Shown in pieces: positions 1 to 5,203 of a stretch of DNA of 13,353 bases; the stretch's first letter is position 1; the number at the start of each line of letters is the position of its first letter. Source of the DNA: Oscillospiraceae bacterium. Its GTDB lineage: Bacteria > Bacillota > Clostridia > Oscillospirales > Oscillospiraceae. The DNA lies in NCBI GenBank assembly GCA_018265835.1, contig JABLYK010000053.1:1-13353 (forward strand). The letters run 5' to 3'. Position numbers and translations under genes: made by a program. The notes beneath the pieces were generated by a model, which saw only the letters and a program-made list of their open reading frames with translations, had not been told where the DNA came from and ran no database searches.

Positions 1-24
1 ATGTGATTCTCCAGCAGAAAAAGC

Positions 25-60
25 AAAAGCCGTGTATAACTCAAGTTATACACGGTTTTT
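25..60 (-). terminator. Original tRNA-Val terminator, now separated from the intact tRNA
   Basis: An 11-bp perfect stem (30-40 with 45-55, loop TCAA) is flanked by A-rich and T-rich runs, so it can work as an intrinsic terminator in either direction. It lies 13 bases beyond the CCA end of the left tRNA fragment on the minus strand. Inference: before integration this terminated the tRNA-Val transcript; after integration it only follows the displaced 3' fragment. Confidence 0.75.
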
Positions 61-67
61 GTCTAAT

Positions 68-127
68 TTGGTGGAGACTGGCGGACTCGAACCGTCGACC
101 TCTTGCGTGTGAAGCAAGCGCTCTAAC
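68..127. repeat. attL: left 60-bp direct repeat
   Basis: Identical base for base to 8720-8779, with mismatches immediately outside on both sides. It covers tRNA-Val from the D-loop to the CCA end plus one flanking base. Here the sequence beyond the repeat (128 onward) does not continue the tRNA, so this is the displaced host 3' end. Confidence 0.93.
69..127 (-). pseudogene. Displaced 3' fragment of tRNA-Val(CAC)
   Basis: Minus-strand bases 127 to 69 equal the last 59 nt of the intact tRNA at 8721-8797: D-stem 3' strand, anticodon arm with CAC, T-arm, acceptor 3' strand and CCA. The 5' acceptor strand and 5' half of the D-arm are missing, so it cannot fold as a tRNA. It is what remains when an element integrates into a tRNA 3' end and brings its own replacement. 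Confidence 0.9.
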
Positions 128-241
128 ACAGCGGTGCTCGCCGCACGGGCAGAAATCCTTGCTGCGCAAGGATTTCTATTGCTTTTACTTCCACCCGCTG
201 ATACCATTTTCCTTTTCAGAACGCTTACATCCTTTATAGGT

Positions 242-271
242 ATTATATCATATGGTCTGTTCACGAAACAA
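242..271 (-). promoter_or_regulatory. Outward (leftward) promoter candidate at the left end
   Basis: On the minus strand TTGTTT (271-266) and TATAAT (247-242) are separated by 18 bp. In the integrated state it reads out through attL into the tRNA fragment. In an excised circle it would read across the joined attachment site toward the integrase gene, a known arrangement for int control, although the hairpin at 8689-8721 would lie in between. Confidence 0.4.
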
Positions 272-301
272 GAGATCTGAGCATTTTCGGACAACTTTTC
301 A

Positions 302-373
302 CATCTTCTATCATCCAACAGCAAGTCAGGGCATCTTTCCGCATCCTGCATCATCTTTTCATCATCCAAGAGC
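302..373 (+). repeat. Imperfect direct repeats, CATCTT...CATCCnn.AGC type, left cluster
   Basis: Three copies start at 302, 332 and 352. The first and third share CATCTT, then TCATCCAA, then AGC, differing by one base of spacing; the middle one is CATCTTTCCGCATCCTGC. Related units occur on the minus strand at 7592-7664 (CATCTT, CACATCCAA, AGC). Possible roles are integrase arm sites or replication iterons; neither is proven. Confidence 0.5.
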
Positions 374-396
374 AAAAGAGAATATGAAAACTTCGA

Positions 397-435
397 CCAC
401 TCTACCGTTATATGGGAGAGTGGCTGTTTTATAAT
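397..435 (+). promoter_or_regulatory. Possible promoter with operator-like palindrome for the 551 module
   Basis: TATAAT at 430-435 is a perfect -10 box about 115 bases upstream of the first gene. No good -35 box lies at 16-18 bp. Instead, a CCACTCT / AGAGTGG inverted repeat (397-403, 417-423) covers that position and could bind an activator or repressor. Weak support. Confidence 0.35.
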
Positions 436-550
436 ACAGCTATAAAGTTCAGAAACAAAGGAGCGTGATGCGTATAAGGAGAGCACAATATCGGAAAGGG
501 TCAATATAGTCAGGAGTCATTATTGACCAAATTTAAAAGGAGGTATTCTT

Positions 551-991
551 ATGAATACGAAAAATTTGTTTGCGCTCGATTTTACCAAGTCCTCTATTGT
601 CGCAAGTGCGACGACGCTTAGAAAAGCCCGCAATCCGGAAAGCCCTGAATGTAAGGCTTTGATGCGGATGCTGTCCGAGCATCCAAGCTTCCATGTTGCG
701 GAAAAGAAAATCAATAAGAAGAACGGCAAGCAGACCTACAAAGGGCTGACCTTCCAAGCAATGACCGATTATATCAAGACGCAGGCCAACAGCGAGGCCG
801 AAATCAGGAAGTATGAGGTCGTCCGGCACATTGCCAAAATCAAGGGCAGTGAATATGCCCTGACAAAGAAATGGTTTTTGAATGCCTATCCCACATACAA
901 AGAGAAAGCGATTGTGGAGCAGGAAATGGCAGAAATGCTTCAAGCAGAAAAAACGCCCATTTCAGCGTTGCCCACAGCCGTTGGACTTTGA
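551..991 (+). CDS. ICE-type hypothetical protein, 146 aa (paralogue of the next gene)
   Basis: The start is supported by AAAAGGAGG eight bases upstream. The protein is small, soluble, lysine-rich and without signal peptide or membrane segment. It aligns along its length with the 1010 gene product: an N-terminal strand-like segment (FALDF against YKIDF), a shared N-P-x-S/K element near residue 28, then YKGLTF / YKNLTY, and a C-terminal KKWFLNAYPTYKEK / RNWFVAQFPLYRKE block. From memory, related proteins occur in Firmicutes conjugative elements upstream of mobilisation genes, but I know of no assigned function. Only 18 bp separate the two genes, so they are almost certainly co-transcribed. An 8-bp inverted repeat (499-528) precedes the ribosome binding site and may be regulatory. 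Confidence 0.8.
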   Translation: MNTKNLFALDFTKSSIVASATTLRKARNPESPECKALMRMLSEHPSFHVAEKKINKKNGKQTYKGLTFQAMTDYIKTQANSEAEIRKYEVVRHIAKIKGSEYALTKKWFLNAYPTYKEKAIVEQEMAEMLQAEKTPISALPTAVGL

Positions 992-1009
992 TGCAGGGAG
1001 GGCAGGAAA

Positions 1010-1480
1010 ATGCGTAAGGATTATAAGATTGATTTTGCTTCCCAGACCATTACCATTACTGCCGCCTTTGAGCAGGCAATGTCCAACCCTAAAAGCGATG
1101 CATACAAGACCATCCGGAAACTGTGTGCGGATTTCCCGGATATGCGGATTGTCAGACGCACGCACCGCACCCCAACCCGCTACACCAGCAAGCAGGGCGA
1201 TGTATCTGCCTGCAATCCCTACAAGAACCTGACCTATGAAAAGATGGAGCAGTTCATTTCCGCGCTGCCCAACAGCACAGAGTATCGCAGGCAGTATGAC
1301 TTCCTGAAAACCTACGCTTCCGGCATTCAGACCAACGGATACAGTATTGTGCGGAATTGGTTCGTTGCGCAGTTCCCCCTCTATCGCAAAGAACCGCTGT
1401 TTTATCTGACCGGTGAGCATATGGTTCTTTCTGCCTCTGACTTCCTGAAAAAGCAGGAAGCTATGAAACAGAGCGCGTAA
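1010..1480 (+). CDS. ICE-type hypothetical protein, 156 aa (paralogue of the previous gene)
   Basis: Starts behind a GGGAGGGCAGG purine-rich ribosome binding site. It has the same architecture as the 146-aa protein before it and looks like an old tandem duplication, since identity is patchy rather than high. Shared blocks are the N-terminal YKIDF segment, the YKNLTYEKMEQFI block (around residues 70-82) and the NWFVAQFPLYRKE block (around 116-128). Residues 50-60 are arginine-rich (RIVRRTHRTPTR), which could suit nucleic-acid contact; that is inference. Palindrome A begins 10 bp after the stop codon. No function is known to me. Confidence 0.8.
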   Translation: MRKDYKIDFASQTITITAAFEQAMSNPKSDAYKTIRKLCADFPDMRIVRRTHRTPTRYTSKQGDVSACNPYKNLTYEKMEQFISALPNSTEYRRQYDFLKTYASGIQTNGYSIVRNWFVAQFPLYRKEPLFYLTGEHMVLSASDFLKKQEAMKQSA

Positions 1481-1490
1481 AGGGAAATTT

Positions 1491-1550
1491 AAGTCAGGCA
1501 TTTAACAGAATATAGAAATAATGAGATATTATGCGGTAAATGTCTGACTT
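1491..1550. repeat. Palindromic repeat A (60 bp)
   Basis: Left arm begins AAGTCAGGCATTTAACAGA; right arm ends TAAATGTCTGACTT. The arms pair over about 14 bp with one G-T wobble, then less perfectly inward, around an AGAAA-containing centre. It fills the gap between the 1010 and 1568 genes and ends just before the ribosome binding site of the latter. First of four related palindromes (others at 2595, 4881, 8616). Confidence 0.8.
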
Positions 1551-1567
1551 AAAAATGGGAGAAGATT

Positions 1568-2215
1568 ATGCTGGAATGTAGAACCTATTCTTATGCCGAG
1601 CTATCCGCGCTGCTTCATACACAGGACAGCCAAGGTATAAAGCGCAGATTTGAACGTTGGGAAGTCAAATATACCACAACTGGCCGAGGGACAGGGAAAA
1701 AATTTGCAATTACAGAAATCGGAAATCCGTTCAAGGTCTATTGCATACTGGACTTCGGCTTTTCCCCACAAACAGATTTCACAAAGCTGGCCTTTTTTAC
1801 TTATTATCTGCTATGCGACGATGAATTTCAGCAGTTTCCAGTTGTTCAAATGGAAGAACGTTTGAGAGCTGACGGACATACCTTGTCGCGGCAGACCATC
1901 AAAACGTATCTTTCGCACTTTGAAGATGCCGATCTGATTTGCCGTGGAATACGTTTCACCTATTATTTTGCTGTTGGCAAGTCCCATAAAAATACTGACG
2001 AAACAACATACAAGCGTGCGTGGGCGGAATACTGGGAACGCATTCATCAGGGTTGCCCGTGGGAACAGGCAATCGGTGAGATGTGTGCCACCTATGGCGG
2101 CGTAGCTCGAAAGCATCCGCAGCTTGTTTTGAACGCCTTTTACAACCATATGTATGGACAAATAATAGACTGGGCATTGGAAGCTATGAGCGTGGATTTG
2201 GGCAAATCGGTTTGA
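1568..2215 (+). CDS. Hypothetical protein, 215 aa, possible winged-helix DNA-binding domain
   Basis: Starts behind GGGAGAAG. No signal peptide or membrane span. Residues about 75-140 (KLAFFTYYLLCDDEFQQFP, then RQTIKTYLSHFEDADLI) have the helix-helix-helix-wing pattern of winged-helix domains, with a helix that looks apt for DNA recognition followed by a hydrophobic turn. The C-terminal third is rich in Trp and Tyr and helical. A role in replication initiation or transcription control of the element is possible, but no family motif is recognised. It sits between palindrome A and two tiny genes on the same strand and probably belongs to the same transcription unit as 551 and 1010. Confidence 0.75.
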   Translation: MLECRTYSYAELSALLHTQDSQGIKRRFERWEVKYTTTGRGTGKKFAITEIGNPFKVYCILDFGFSPQTDFTKLAFFTYYLLCDDEFQQFPVVQMEERLRADGHTLSRQTIKTYLSHFEDADLICRGIRFTYYFAVGKSHKNTDETTYKRAWAEYWERIHQGCPWEQAIGEMCATYGGVARKHPQLVLNAFYNHMYGQIIDWALEAMSVDLGKSV

Positions 2216-2258
2216 TTTGCCCAGTCCGCTTTTTATATAGGAAAAAGGAGAAAACACG

Positions 2259-2378
2259 ATGCTAGAAAAGAATGTGCCGGAATATTATCCGGCTATGTAT
2301 CAGGACGGCTATACCCCAACAGAGATTTTGGCCGCAATGCGGAAGAAGCTGCGGAAGAACGTCCAAGAGCAGCGCTAG
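2259..2378 (+). CDS. Small protein, 39 aa
   Basis: ATG at 2259 follows GAAAAAGGAG at good spacing; the frame ends with TAG at 2376-2378. The protein begins MLEKNVPEYYPAMYQDGYTP and continues TEILAAMRKKLRKN, ending in a basic amphipathic helix. Tiny proteins of this style are common in Firmicutes integrative elements beside the preceding gene type (from memory). The strong ribosome binding site and position 43 bp after the 1568 gene support it as real. Function unknown. Confidence 0.65.
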   Translation: MLEKNVPEYYPAMYQDGYTPTEILAAMRKKLRKNVQEQR

Positions 2379-2402
2379 AGCGGCAGCCAGCTTTCCAACA
2401 TA

Positions 2403-2426
2403 CACCTCACTGCGAAAGTGGAGGTG
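2403..2426 (+). promoter_or_regulatory. Hairpin covering the ribosome binding site of the 2432 frame
   Basis: CACCTC (2403-2408) pairs with GAGGTG (2421-2426), with three further pairs after a one-base bulge. The ribosome binding site GGAGG (2420-2424) is in the 3' arm, so folding would hide it. Translation control is inference. Confidence 0.35.
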
Positions 2427-2431
2427 AAGAA

Positions 2432-2578
2432 ATGAAAATTGACAACACAGCGCAGGAGAAGCGCAAGAAAAAGAAGCAACAAACGCAGCTTGAATAGATG
2501 ATTTTCTCCGTCATTCAGTCCTGCATCAAAACAACAGTGGACGAAGCGATGAAAGAGATATTCAAGGACTTCAAATAA
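2432..2578 (+). pseudogene. 48-codon frame split by an in-frame TAG (21 aa + 26 aa)
   Basis: ATG at 2432 follows GTGGAGGTG. The frame encodes a very basic start, MKIDNTAQEKRKKKKQQTQ, reaches TAG at 2495-2497, and continues in the same frame with ATG at 2498 (MIFSVIQSCIKTTVDEAM, then KEIFKDFK) to TAA at 2576. The second part has no ribosome binding site of its own. A basic N-terminus joined to an amphipathic helix looks like one small protein broken by a single stop mutation; restart at the adjacent ATG or readthrough are alternatives. Function unknown. Confidence 0.55.
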
Positions 2579-2585
2579 ACAGAAT

Positions 2586-2675
2586 GCGGTTTTTAAGTCA
2601 GACAATTAACAGAAAAGTATAGAAATTCACTATTATCTGTTAAATGTTCAACTTAAAAACCGCTTTTTTCTTTTT
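2586..2675 (+). terminator. Terminator built around palindrome B
   Basis: The 60-bp palindrome B is extended outside by a perfect GCGGTTTTT (2586-2594) / AAAAACCGC (2655-2663) stem and followed by TTTTTTCTTTTT. This is a long hairpin with a U-tract, a convincing rightward intrinsic terminator for the 551-2578 gene group. Confidence 0.7.
2595..2654. repeat. Palindromic repeat B (60 bp)
   Basis: Left arm AAGTCAGACAATTAACAGA, right arm CTGTTAAATGTTCAACTT. It has the same length and inner arm (ATTAACAGA / TCTGTTAAAT) as A and C, with ATAGAAA in the centre. The outermost arm has decayed (CAG opposite TCA), but flanking bases extend the stem instead. Confidence 0.8.
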
Positions 2676-2899
2676 CCGCAGCCGTGTTTCCAATTTCAAG
2701 AGGCGTTTCAAAATTATCCAGCCACGCCCAAAGAGGTCAGGGCAACTAAAAAAGATTTCTCCTGAAATACACCCCCCTGTCCTCAAAAGGGTGCTGCGCG
2801 TTTGCTGAACAGATTTTGCCGTGTATCCGGCTGATTTTGGGCTATTGGAGCAGGCAGAAAAGTGTATAGGAAATCAGTTGTTTTCTTGGACACCCTTAG
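2676..2899. other. Non-coding stretch, possible transfer-origin (oriT) remnant
   Basis: No open reading frame with a ribosome binding site is seen. A C-run with a short inverted repeat, CACCC...GGGTG (about 2771-2794; CCCCCC, then CCTCAAAAGGGTG), is followed by a G/T-rich stretch and further short repeats. Similar C-run hairpins sit in or near oriT of several Firmicutes conjugative elements, but I cannot match a named nic site. With no relaxase gene here, an oriT would have to be used in trans. Inference only. Confidence 0.3.
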
Positions 2900-3253
2900 T
2901 CAAGAGAGTATTGTGATTATAAGCGTAATAAATGCCGCTGCTGCACTTGCTATCGCCGTCCACATAGCAACTCGTGATACCTTTAAGGATATCTTTGTAA
3001 TTTCACGGCTTTCTTCTCGCAGTTCGTAATCTTCAATTTCACCAATTCCATTTTCAGTCAATGAGATGTTCGATTCTTCAATAGGTGAAAAGGCATAAAT
3101 ATAGTTGTACGCTGGGGACATTGCTTCAACAATTAGATGCTCAAATGTATTTGTGTCTAAGTCTTGGCATAAAGATCGAAGATTTTCATATGCAATAGCA
3201 TCTGTGGGACGTGGGACTTTCGATAAAAGAGAGTACATTCTATTACTTAGCAT
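2900..3253 (-). CDS. Small protein with one C-terminal membrane helix, 117 aa
   Basis: Residues about 94-116 form a single hydrophobic helix at the very C-terminus (VAMWTAIASAAAAFITLIIT), so the protein is probably tail-anchored with a soluble acidic N-terminal domain in the cytoplasm. There is no signal peptide. The start codon overlaps the end of the upstream XRE repressor gene by 11 bp, which implies translational coupling. It is richer in A+T than the genes around it. The pairing of an autoregulated XRE repressor with a small membrane protein recalls toxin or exclusion modules, but no known toxin family is recognised; function unknown. Confidence 0.75.
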   Translation of the reverse strand: MLSNRMYSLLSKVPRPTDAIAYENLRSLCQDLDTNTFEHLIVEAMSPAYNYIYAFSPIEESNISLTENGIGEIEDYELREESREITKISLKVSRVAMWTAIASAAAAFITLIITILS

Positions 3254-3464
3254 CGTTGTTCTCCTTTACATACTCCATCAAATCCCCCGGCTGACAGTCT
3301 AACACTTCACATAGCCTTGCTATGGTCTTTGCATCAAGTCCTCCTGTTCCGTTCTTTAATGCGGTTAGTGTTCCTTGACCAATCAATTTCTCTTGACGGA
3401 TTTTGTATGTTGTATAGCCTTTTTCTTTCAGCAGTTCAAACAGTTTTGCATATGAGATGGGCAT
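3243..3464 (-). CDS. XRE/Cro-family repressor, 73 aa
   Basis: A compact five-helix Cro/C1-type domain fills the protein: YAKLFELLKEKGYTTYKIRQ, then a turn and the recognition helix around GQGTLTALKNG (30-39), then DAKTIARLCEVLDCQPGDLMEY. This is the small stand-alone XRE type common on Firmicutes elements and phages. The ribosome binding site AAAAGGAGG lies 10 bases upstream. Its promoter (3497-3525) and the facing promoter (3575-3603) each contain an operator-like GCAC-N8-GTGC site, so it probably represses itself and the rightward operon that ends in the serine recombinase. The downstream membrane-protein gene overlaps its stop codon. Confidence 0.88.
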   Translation of the reverse strand: MPISYAKLFELLKEKGYTTYKIRQEKLIGQGTLTALKNGTGGLDAKTIARLCEVLDCQPGDLMEYVKENNDAK

Positions 3465-3496
3465 TTGCCAAAATCGCCTCCTTTTCCATTGTCCCT

Positions 3497-3525
3497 ATTA
3501 TAGCATCGAATATGCACAAAATCAA
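3497..3525 (-). promoter_or_regulatory. Leftward promoter of the XRE repressor
   Basis: TTGATT (3525-3520) and TATAAT (3502-3497) are 17 bp apart on the minus strand, 33 bp upstream of the repressor start. Operator-like site 1 (3513-3530) covers the -35 box and part of the spacer. Confidence 0.75.
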
Positions 3526-3598
3526 GTGCATAATTCCGATAAAAATAAGCACCCAACTTTGTGCATATTGCGAATTGAACAAGCACTTAACTTTGTGT
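3513..3598. promoter_or_regulatory. Three operator-like sites, GCAC-N8-GTGC
   Basis: Site 1, TGCACAAAATCAAGTGCA at 3513-3530; site 2, GCACCCAACTTTGTGC at 3549-3564; site 3, GCACTTAACTTTGTGT at 3583-3598. Centres are 35 and 34 bp apart. Site 1 overlaps the leftward promoter, site 3 sits between the -35 and -10 boxes of the rightward promoter, and site 2 lies between. Inference: binding sites of the XRE repressor, as in a phage-like switch. Confidence 0.7.
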
Positions 3599-3603
3599 AC
3601 AAT
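3575..3603 (+). promoter_or_regulatory. Rightward promoter of the recombinase operon
   Basis: TTGAAC (3575-3580) and TACAAT (3598-3603) are 17 bp apart, about 60 bp before the first start codon of the operon (3663). Operator-like site 3 occupies the spacer. Confidence 0.75.
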
Positions 3604-3662
3604 GTAGACAGTTGATAGAGATACCCACCAAACAAATTACCATCCAAAAGGAGAACAAGACA

Positions 3663-3941
3663 ATGAGCAAGAATGAAATCGTGAGCCTGATTGAAACCAT
3701 GAACAATTACGACGAGCTGGCAAGCAAGGCCAAAGCCAAGGCAGACGCCATCCGCGACGCGCTGAAAGAAGAAATGCTGCGGCTGGATACCGAGGAACTG
3801 AACGCGGGCGCTTACATTCTCCGCTACACCAACATCATCAGCAACCGGTTCGACACCACCACCTTCAAGCGCCTGTATGCCGACCTCTACAAGGACTTCA
3901 CCAAAGCCGTCAGCAGCCGCCGCTTCACAGTCAGCTGCTGA
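3663..3941 (+). CDS. Hypothetical protein, 92 aa, coiled-coil N-terminus
   Basis: I choose ATG 3663 because AAAGGAGAAC stands just upstream; an earlier in-frame ATG at 3612 lies too close to the promoter and has no ribosome binding site. Residues 1-40 form a charged helix (IETMNNYDELASKAKAKADA), followed by a small beta-type part with ILRYTN and a TTFKRLYADLYKDF helix ending in RRFTVS. Proteins of this build, ending in a short basic strand, occur in Firmicutes prophages and conjugative elements (from memory); no function is assigned. It is the first gene of the operon ending in the serine recombinase and is probably controlled by the XRE repressor. Confidence 0.8.
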   Translation: MSKNEIVSLIETMNNYDELASKAKAKADAIRDALKEEMLRLDTEELNAGAYILRYTNIISNRFDTTTFKRLYADLYKDFTKAVSSRRFTVSC

Positions 3942-3953
3942 TAGAAAGAACAA

Positions 3954-3982
3954 GCTCCGCGGGCAGGAAATGCCCGTGGAGC
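3954..3982 (+). promoter_or_regulatory. Intergenic hairpin in the recombinase operon
   Basis: GCTCCGCGGGC (3954-3964) pairs with GCCCGTGGAGC (3972-3982) over 11 positions with one G-U wobble and a 7-base loop. It lies between the first and second genes and has no U-tract, so an RNA-processing or stability hairpin is likelier than a terminator. Confidence 0.45.
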
Positions 3983-3999
3983 AGAAAGGACAGAAAGAT

Positions 4000-4290
4000 A
4001 TGTTGGTATTCGATGAATTGTGGAACGGGGCATTCAGCCCGTGTGAGCATCGCTATGAGCGGAACAGCGATTATGATGTTGTGAGCCGCCGCATCAGCGC
4101 CCAGATGGATGTGCTGCGGCAGAACGCATCCAAGAGACAGAAAAAGGTGTGGGAGGCATATGACCGCGATTTGGCCGAGCGCGAAAATCTGGAACAGCAG
4201 GACGCTTATTATCAGGGCATTCGGTTCGGCGCACGGTTTATGCTGGACGTGCTTCTGGAACAGCCCGGCAGCTATGAGGCGCGGCGATGA
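4000..4290 (+). CDS. Small helical protein, 96 aa (DUF6809-like, tentative)
   Basis: ATG 4000 is preferred because AAAGGA lies nine bases upstream; an in-frame ATG at 3970 falls inside a hairpin and has poor spacing. The protein is acidic-basic mixed and mostly helical. It has an ELWNGAFSPCEHRYERNSDY opening and a GIRFGARFMLDVL C-terminal helix, a pattern I associate with DUF6809 proteins of Firmicutes mobile elements, without certainty. Its TGA overlaps the ATG of the serine recombinase (ATGA at 4287-4290), so the two are translationally coupled. Confidence 0.75.
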   Translation: MLVFDELWNGAFSPCEHRYERNSDYDVVSRRISAQMDVLRQNASKRQKKVWEAYDRDLAERENLEQQDAYYQGIRFGARFMLDVLLEQPGSYEARR

Positions 4291-4877
4291 AAGCAGGCTA
4301 TGCCAGATGCTCCACCAACGAGAGCAGGCAGGACATTGAACGGCAGGTGCGGGAGCTGAAACAGGCGGGTGCGGAAACTGTATATCTGGAATATGAACAC
4401 GGCGACGCGGCAGTCAAGGAGCAGTTGTCCTTACTTCTGGAACAGGCGCAGGCGGGCGATACCATCATCACGCTGGAGGTTTCCCGCCTTGCCAGAAGCA
4501 CAAAGCAGCTCTGTGAAATCATTGACGCCATCAGTCGGAAGCACCTGTGTCTTGTCATTGTCGGCAGTATCACAATGGACTGCCGCAGAGGACACGCAGA
4601 CCCGATGACAGAGGCTTTTTTGCAAATGGCAGGCGTGTTCAGTCAGTTGGAGCTTGCTATGATACGCGCAAGGGTGCGCTCCGGAATGGCAAATGCCAGA
4701 GCCAAGGGCAAGCAGATCGGCAGACCGCACCTGACCAGCGACGATATTCCTGCATCGTTCCTGCGGCATTATCCGGCGTATAAGGAAAGACAGCTGAATA
4801 TCAGCGAGTTCGCAAGAGTGTGCAATCTCAGCCGGACAACCGTTTATAAGTATATTGACCTTTTGGAGCAGAAATAA
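4287..4877 (+). CDS. Small serine recombinase (resolvase/invertase family), 196 aa
   Basis: The catalytic domain shows YARCST with nucleophile Ser9 and Arg7, then SRLARS (66-71) with Arg67 and Arg70, then the long helix from about residue 117 (FSQLELAMIRARVRSGM). A Hin-like helix-turn-helix follows at about 171-193 (NISEFARVCNLSRTTVYKYI). All key residues and the full ~190-aa length are present, so it should be active. Such enzymes resolve cointegrates or invert short segments; no paired crossover sites are obvious nearby. It is the last gene of the repressor-controlled operon, coupled to the gene before it, and is followed at once by palindrome C. It is a different recombinase class from the element's own integrase at 7668, so a second DNA rearrangement is likely. 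Confidence 0.93.
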   Translation: MKAGYARCSTNESRQDIERQVRELKQAGAETVYLEYEHGDAAVKEQLSLLLEQAQAGDTIITLEVSRLARSTKQLCEIIDAISRKHLCLVIVGSITMDCRRGHADPMTEAFLQMAGVFSQLELAMIRARVRSGMANARAKGKQIGRPHLTSDDIPASFLRHYPAYKERQLNISEFARVCNLSRTTVYKYIDLLEQK

Positions 4878-4880
4878 AAC

Positions 4881-4939
4881 AAGTCATACATTTAACAGAT
4901 ATTAGAAAAACTATTTTCTTTCTGTCAAATGTATGACTT
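4881..4939. repeat. Palindromic repeat C (59 bp)
   Basis: Left arm AAGTCATACATTTAACAGA, right arm TCTGTCAAATGTATGACTT; 18 of 19 arm positions pair as Watson-Crick and the other is a wobble. Relative to A the seventh base pair changed on both arms (G-C to T-A), a compensatory change. It lies between the convergent recombinase and 81-aa genes, where it may also act as a bidirectional terminator. Confidence 0.85.
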
Positions 4940-4955
4940 GAATTTGTTTATGGGA

Positions 4956-5201
4956 CTATGCCCAGCCTTGTTCGTCCAAAATCTGGACTACTTCATCATA
5001 TTTTTTATCAAACTGTTTTTCCGTGAAGCATATGTCTGATTTGGACGTATCATTCAGTACCGTTAAGTAATGTCTCATATCAGCTATATTTTGTGCGATG
5101 GCTGTATCAGCTTCTGAAAGTACAGCAGGGTTCCTTCGCGCCGTGTTTTCAGGAAGCTCCATTCGTTCTACCAGCTCATCAAATTTCTCCTGCCTGTTCA
5201 T
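4956..5201 (-). CDS. Hypothetical protein, 81 aa, last gene of the cargo operon
   Basis: ATG at 5201 overlaps the ribosome-binding region of the operon: the GGGGGT just before it is also the end of the upstream gene, whose TAA lies two bases away. The protein is soluble, acidic and helical, without membrane span or signal. The C-terminus, FTEKQFDKKYDEVVQILDEQG, resembles in rhythm the SHOCT helices of the two upstream proteins but lacks the full motif. Tight spacing means it is made together with the two membrane proteins and may be their soluble partner. Function unknown. Confidence 0.75.
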   Translation of the reverse strand: MNRQEKFDELVERMELPENTARRNPAVLSEADTAIAQNIADMRHYLTVLNDTSKSDICFTEKQFDKKYDEVVQILDEQGWA

Positions 5202-5203
5202 GT

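Larger units (their letters stand above)
128..550. other. Non-coding left end of the element
   Basis: No credible gene lies in this 423-bp stretch. It holds a perfect 11-bp stem-loop (151-161 with 167-177), an outward-facing promoter candidate (242-271), three imperfect direct repeats of the CATCTT...CATCC type (302-373), a 7-bp inverted repeat (397-403 with 417-423) just before a TATAAT box (430-435), and an 8-bp inverted repeat (499-506 with 521-528) just before the ribosome binding site of the 551 gene. The density of structure suggests recombination and regulatory sites. Confidence 0.6.

Noticed and set aside
3..239. Plus-strand frame over attL, and a similar one over the intact tRNA (8469-8786)
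   Set aside because: Translated antisense tRNA; both owe their similarity to the 60-bp repeat.
323..336. AAGTCAGGGCATCT as a fifth member of the palindrome family
   Set aside because: It resembles a left arm, but no matching right arm follows within 80 bases.
302..373. CRISPR array from the CATC repeats
   Set aside because: Units are short, imperfect and irregularly spaced, with no spacers of constant length or cas genes.
46..504. Minus-strand 152-codon frame across the left end
   Set aside because: It runs through the tRNA fragment and non-coding repeats, starts at a TTG without ribosome binding site and has no protein-like domain.
4287..4877. Serine recombinase as the enzyme that integrated the element
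   Set aside because: tRNA 3'-end targeting with a long identical repeat and an adjacent tyrosine integrase fit the tyrosine class; small serine resolvases normally do not integrate at tRNA genes.
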